From Halopiger goleimassiliensis (GTDB taxonomy: Archaea; Halobacteriota; Halobacteria; Halobacteriales; Natrialbaceae), in contig NZ_HG315690.1 in the NCBI RefSeq assembly GCF_000455345.1, forward strand, positions 2,766,339 to 2,830,338: a stretch of 64,000 nucleotides of DNA, read 5' to 3'. Below are positions 62,911 through 64,000 of the stretch, piece by piece (the stretch's first letter is position 1; each line of letters starts with the position of its first letter). The translations under genes and the position numbers were made by a program. The notes under the pieces were generated by a model, which worked only from the letters and a program-made list of their open reading frames with translations, was not told the origin of the DNA and searched no databases.

Positions 62911-62916
62911 TTATAT
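62911..62916 (+). promoter_or_regulatory. TATA box of rpl40e
   Basis: TTATAT is centred about 26 bases before ATG 62940, giving a leaderless mRNA for the ribosomal protein. Confidence 0.55.
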
Positions 62917-62939
62917 GCGCCACGGGCCAACGGAGCGAT

Positions 62940-63089
62940 ATGGCACGCTTCGACGCCGCAGAAGACCGGACGCTCGAGAAAATGATCTGCATGCGCTGTA
63001 ACGCGCGCAACCCCGAACGCGCCGACACCTGCCGCAAGTGCGGCTACGGAAACCTCCGTCCCAAGGCCAAGGAACCGCGCGCAGCCTGA
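62940..63089 (+). CDS. rpl40e: 50S ribosomal protein L40e
   Basis: The 49-residue protein is the small zinc-binding L40e with Cys17, Cys20, Cys31 and Cys34 ([24 protein letters not shown]) and a basic C-terminus ([12 protein letters not shown]). It is part of the large ribosomal subunit. It is short and easily missed by gene finders. Confidence 0.93.
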   Translation: MARFDAAEDRTLEKMICMRCNARNPERADTCRKCGYGNLRPKAKEPRAA

Positions 63090-63265
63090 TCGCGGCTCGA
63101 GCGGTCGGTTCTCCGACAGTTCGTTCGCTACGTCGCCGTCGGCTCGAGGCCGGAGTCGGGCGTCGGCTCCATCGGCGTCGCGCATCTCCCAGCTCGCCGA
63201 CGCGAACTGGGGTCGTATTTTCATCAAATCAAAGATACTAATTACCCCGGTTCCAATAGCCGGGT

Positions 63266-63334
63266 ATGAAGCAGTTAGTAACACTGACTGAACGGCACAT
63301 CGAACTGTTCGCGTCGCTGGGAGGTGAGCGGTAA
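63266..63334 (+). CDS. 22-residue leader ORF overlapping the channel-like gene
   Basis: ATG 63266 to TAA 63334 encodes MKQLVTLTERHIELFASLGG with two further residues. Its stop codon overlaps the ATG of the next gene (TAATG), and a strong Shine-Dalgarno (GGAGGTGA, 63320-63327) lies inside it. It may couple or regulate translation of the channel-like gene, or simply be a chance frame over the leader. Confidence 0.4.
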   Translation: MKQLVTLTERHIELFASLGGER

Positions 63335-64000
63335 TGGAGCCGACTGTGGGGCCGTCGTTTAGCGACCGGATCGCCGCTGTAATCGAGAACAGTCTCCTCA
63401 CCGCCATCGACCTGATTCCGACGGTCATCGGCATGGTCCTGATCGCCTACGCGGGGCTGTTCCTGGGTCGAAAACTCCAGCCGACGATCACGAACGCCGG
63501 TCGTCAGATCGGACTCGACGAGAAGGTCCGCGAAACGCCGTTCGCGGCCGTCTTCCCGGACGGTGAGGACGGGGTCTCGCGGACCTTCGCGGGCCTGTTC
63601 AAGGCCTACCTCGTCGTCGTCGCCTTCCTCGTGGCCGTCGAGTGGTTCATGTACAGCGCCGCCGGCACCTCGCTGGTCTACGTGACGAACATCGGTCAGG
63701 ACCTCCTGAGCTACGTTCCGGGCCTCGTCCTCGGCCTGTTCGTCCTCTTCATCGGCTTCTTCGTGGCGAACTGGGCCGCCGAACAGGTCCGCGAATCCGA
63801 CGTCGCCAACCAGTTCACCCCCGCGCTGAGCGGTGCGACGAAGGCGATCCTCTACTTCGTCGTCATCGTCATCGGCCTCGACACGATCGACGGGATCAAC
63901 GCCGGCGTCCTCCACACGTTCGCCGAAGCCTTCGCCTACGCCGCCGGCCTTGCCGCCGCCATCGCTATCGGCGTCGCCTTCGGCTGGGGTGGCAAGGACT
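63334..64000 (+). CDS. Membrane protein with MscS-like transmembrane helices, partial
   Basis: The frame begins MEPTVGPSFSDRIAAVIENSL and runs off the right edge after 222 codons. Four hydrophobic segments are visible (LIPTVIGMVLIAYAGLFLG, AYLVVVAFLVAVEWFMYS, VPGLVLGLFVLFIGFFVANW, AAGLAAAIAIGVAFGWG). The repeats resemble the conserved TM-helix family found near mechanosensitive channels. A strong ribosome binding site lies 6 bases upstream, within the 22-residue leader frame. Confidence 0.7.
   Translation, partial: MEPTVGPSFSDRIAAVIENSLLTAIDLIPTVIGMVLIAYAGLFLGRKLQPTITNAGRQIGLDEKVRETPFAAVFPDGEDGVSRTFAGLFKAYLVVVAFLVAVEWFMYSAAGTSLVYVTNIGQDLLSYVPGLVLGLFVLFIGFFVANWAAEQVRESDVANQFTPALSGATKAILYFVVIVIGLDTIDGINAGVLHTFAEAFAYAAGLAAAIAIGVAFGWGGKD

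Overview
The window is 64 kb of chromosome from a halophilic archaeon (class Halobacteria). The signs are high GC, acidic proteins rich in Asp and Glu, Tat-type RR signal peptides with lipoboxes, C-terminal PGF-CTERM sorting signals, TATA boxes about 25 bases before many start codons (leaderless mRNAs), ribosomal protein L40e, archaeal SepF, Tsr3, an F420-dependent NADP reductase, HalOD1, and a protoglobin-type chemotaxis transducer. The gene style resembles Natrialbales, but I cannot fix the genus. I saw no insertion sequence, CRISPR array, rRNA or tRNA.

Layout. 0-8 kb: the end of an HTH-10-type regulator, then an oligopeptide/nickel-type ABC importer operon (lipoprotein, two permeases, one fused double ATPase) that ends in a short thioredoxin-reductase-like flavoprotein; sepF converges on it. 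8-13 kb: hyuA-hyuB (hydantoinase/oxoprolinase) and a DUF1028 protein. 13-15.4 kb: a MazF/AbrB-type pair, a PUA protein, small zinc proteins, a HalOD1 protein and a candidate structured RNA. 15.4-23 kb: secreted or surface proteins (lipoprotein, GLUG-repeat protein, acidic Tat protein, large PGF-CTERM protein) around an RNB exonuclease. 23-29.4 kb: kdgK, a frameshifted rtcA, a short GNAT protein, DUF418, and mutL with a small partner ORF. 29.4-34.3 kb: a TAXI-type TRAP transporter operon (binding protein, DUF1850, fused permease). 34.4-40.5 kb: a cysteine-synthase-like enzyme, a DapA-family lyase/aldolase, an M48 protease, a nuclease-like protein, an SDR and a PfkB kinase. 40.8-49.7 kb: mutS, a soluble transducer, two UspA-like proteins, an APC permease, a CsaA-like protein and thiD. 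50-58 kb: MBL hydrolase, acetyltransferase, MOT1-type transporter, npdG, a secreted protein, membrane proteins and a glycerophosphodiesterase. 58-64 kb: two Rieske proteins of different design, an NTF2-like protein, tsr3, rpl40e and a membrane channel-like protein that runs off the right edge.

The most striking unexplained signal is a family of four dispersed intergenic elements of about 140 bp (near 40.7, 49.8, 53.8 and 59.9 kb). Each holds a perfect 10-11 bp hairpin with a 12-base loop. The stem sequence differs between copies but stays self-complementary, so the pairing itself appears conserved. Two further structured-RNA candidates lie at 8.15-8.31 kb and 15.13-15.26 kb. Decayed or doubtful genes are rtcA (one missing base), the neighbouring GNAT protein (short N-terminus) and the AbrB-type antitoxin (no ATG or GTG start).
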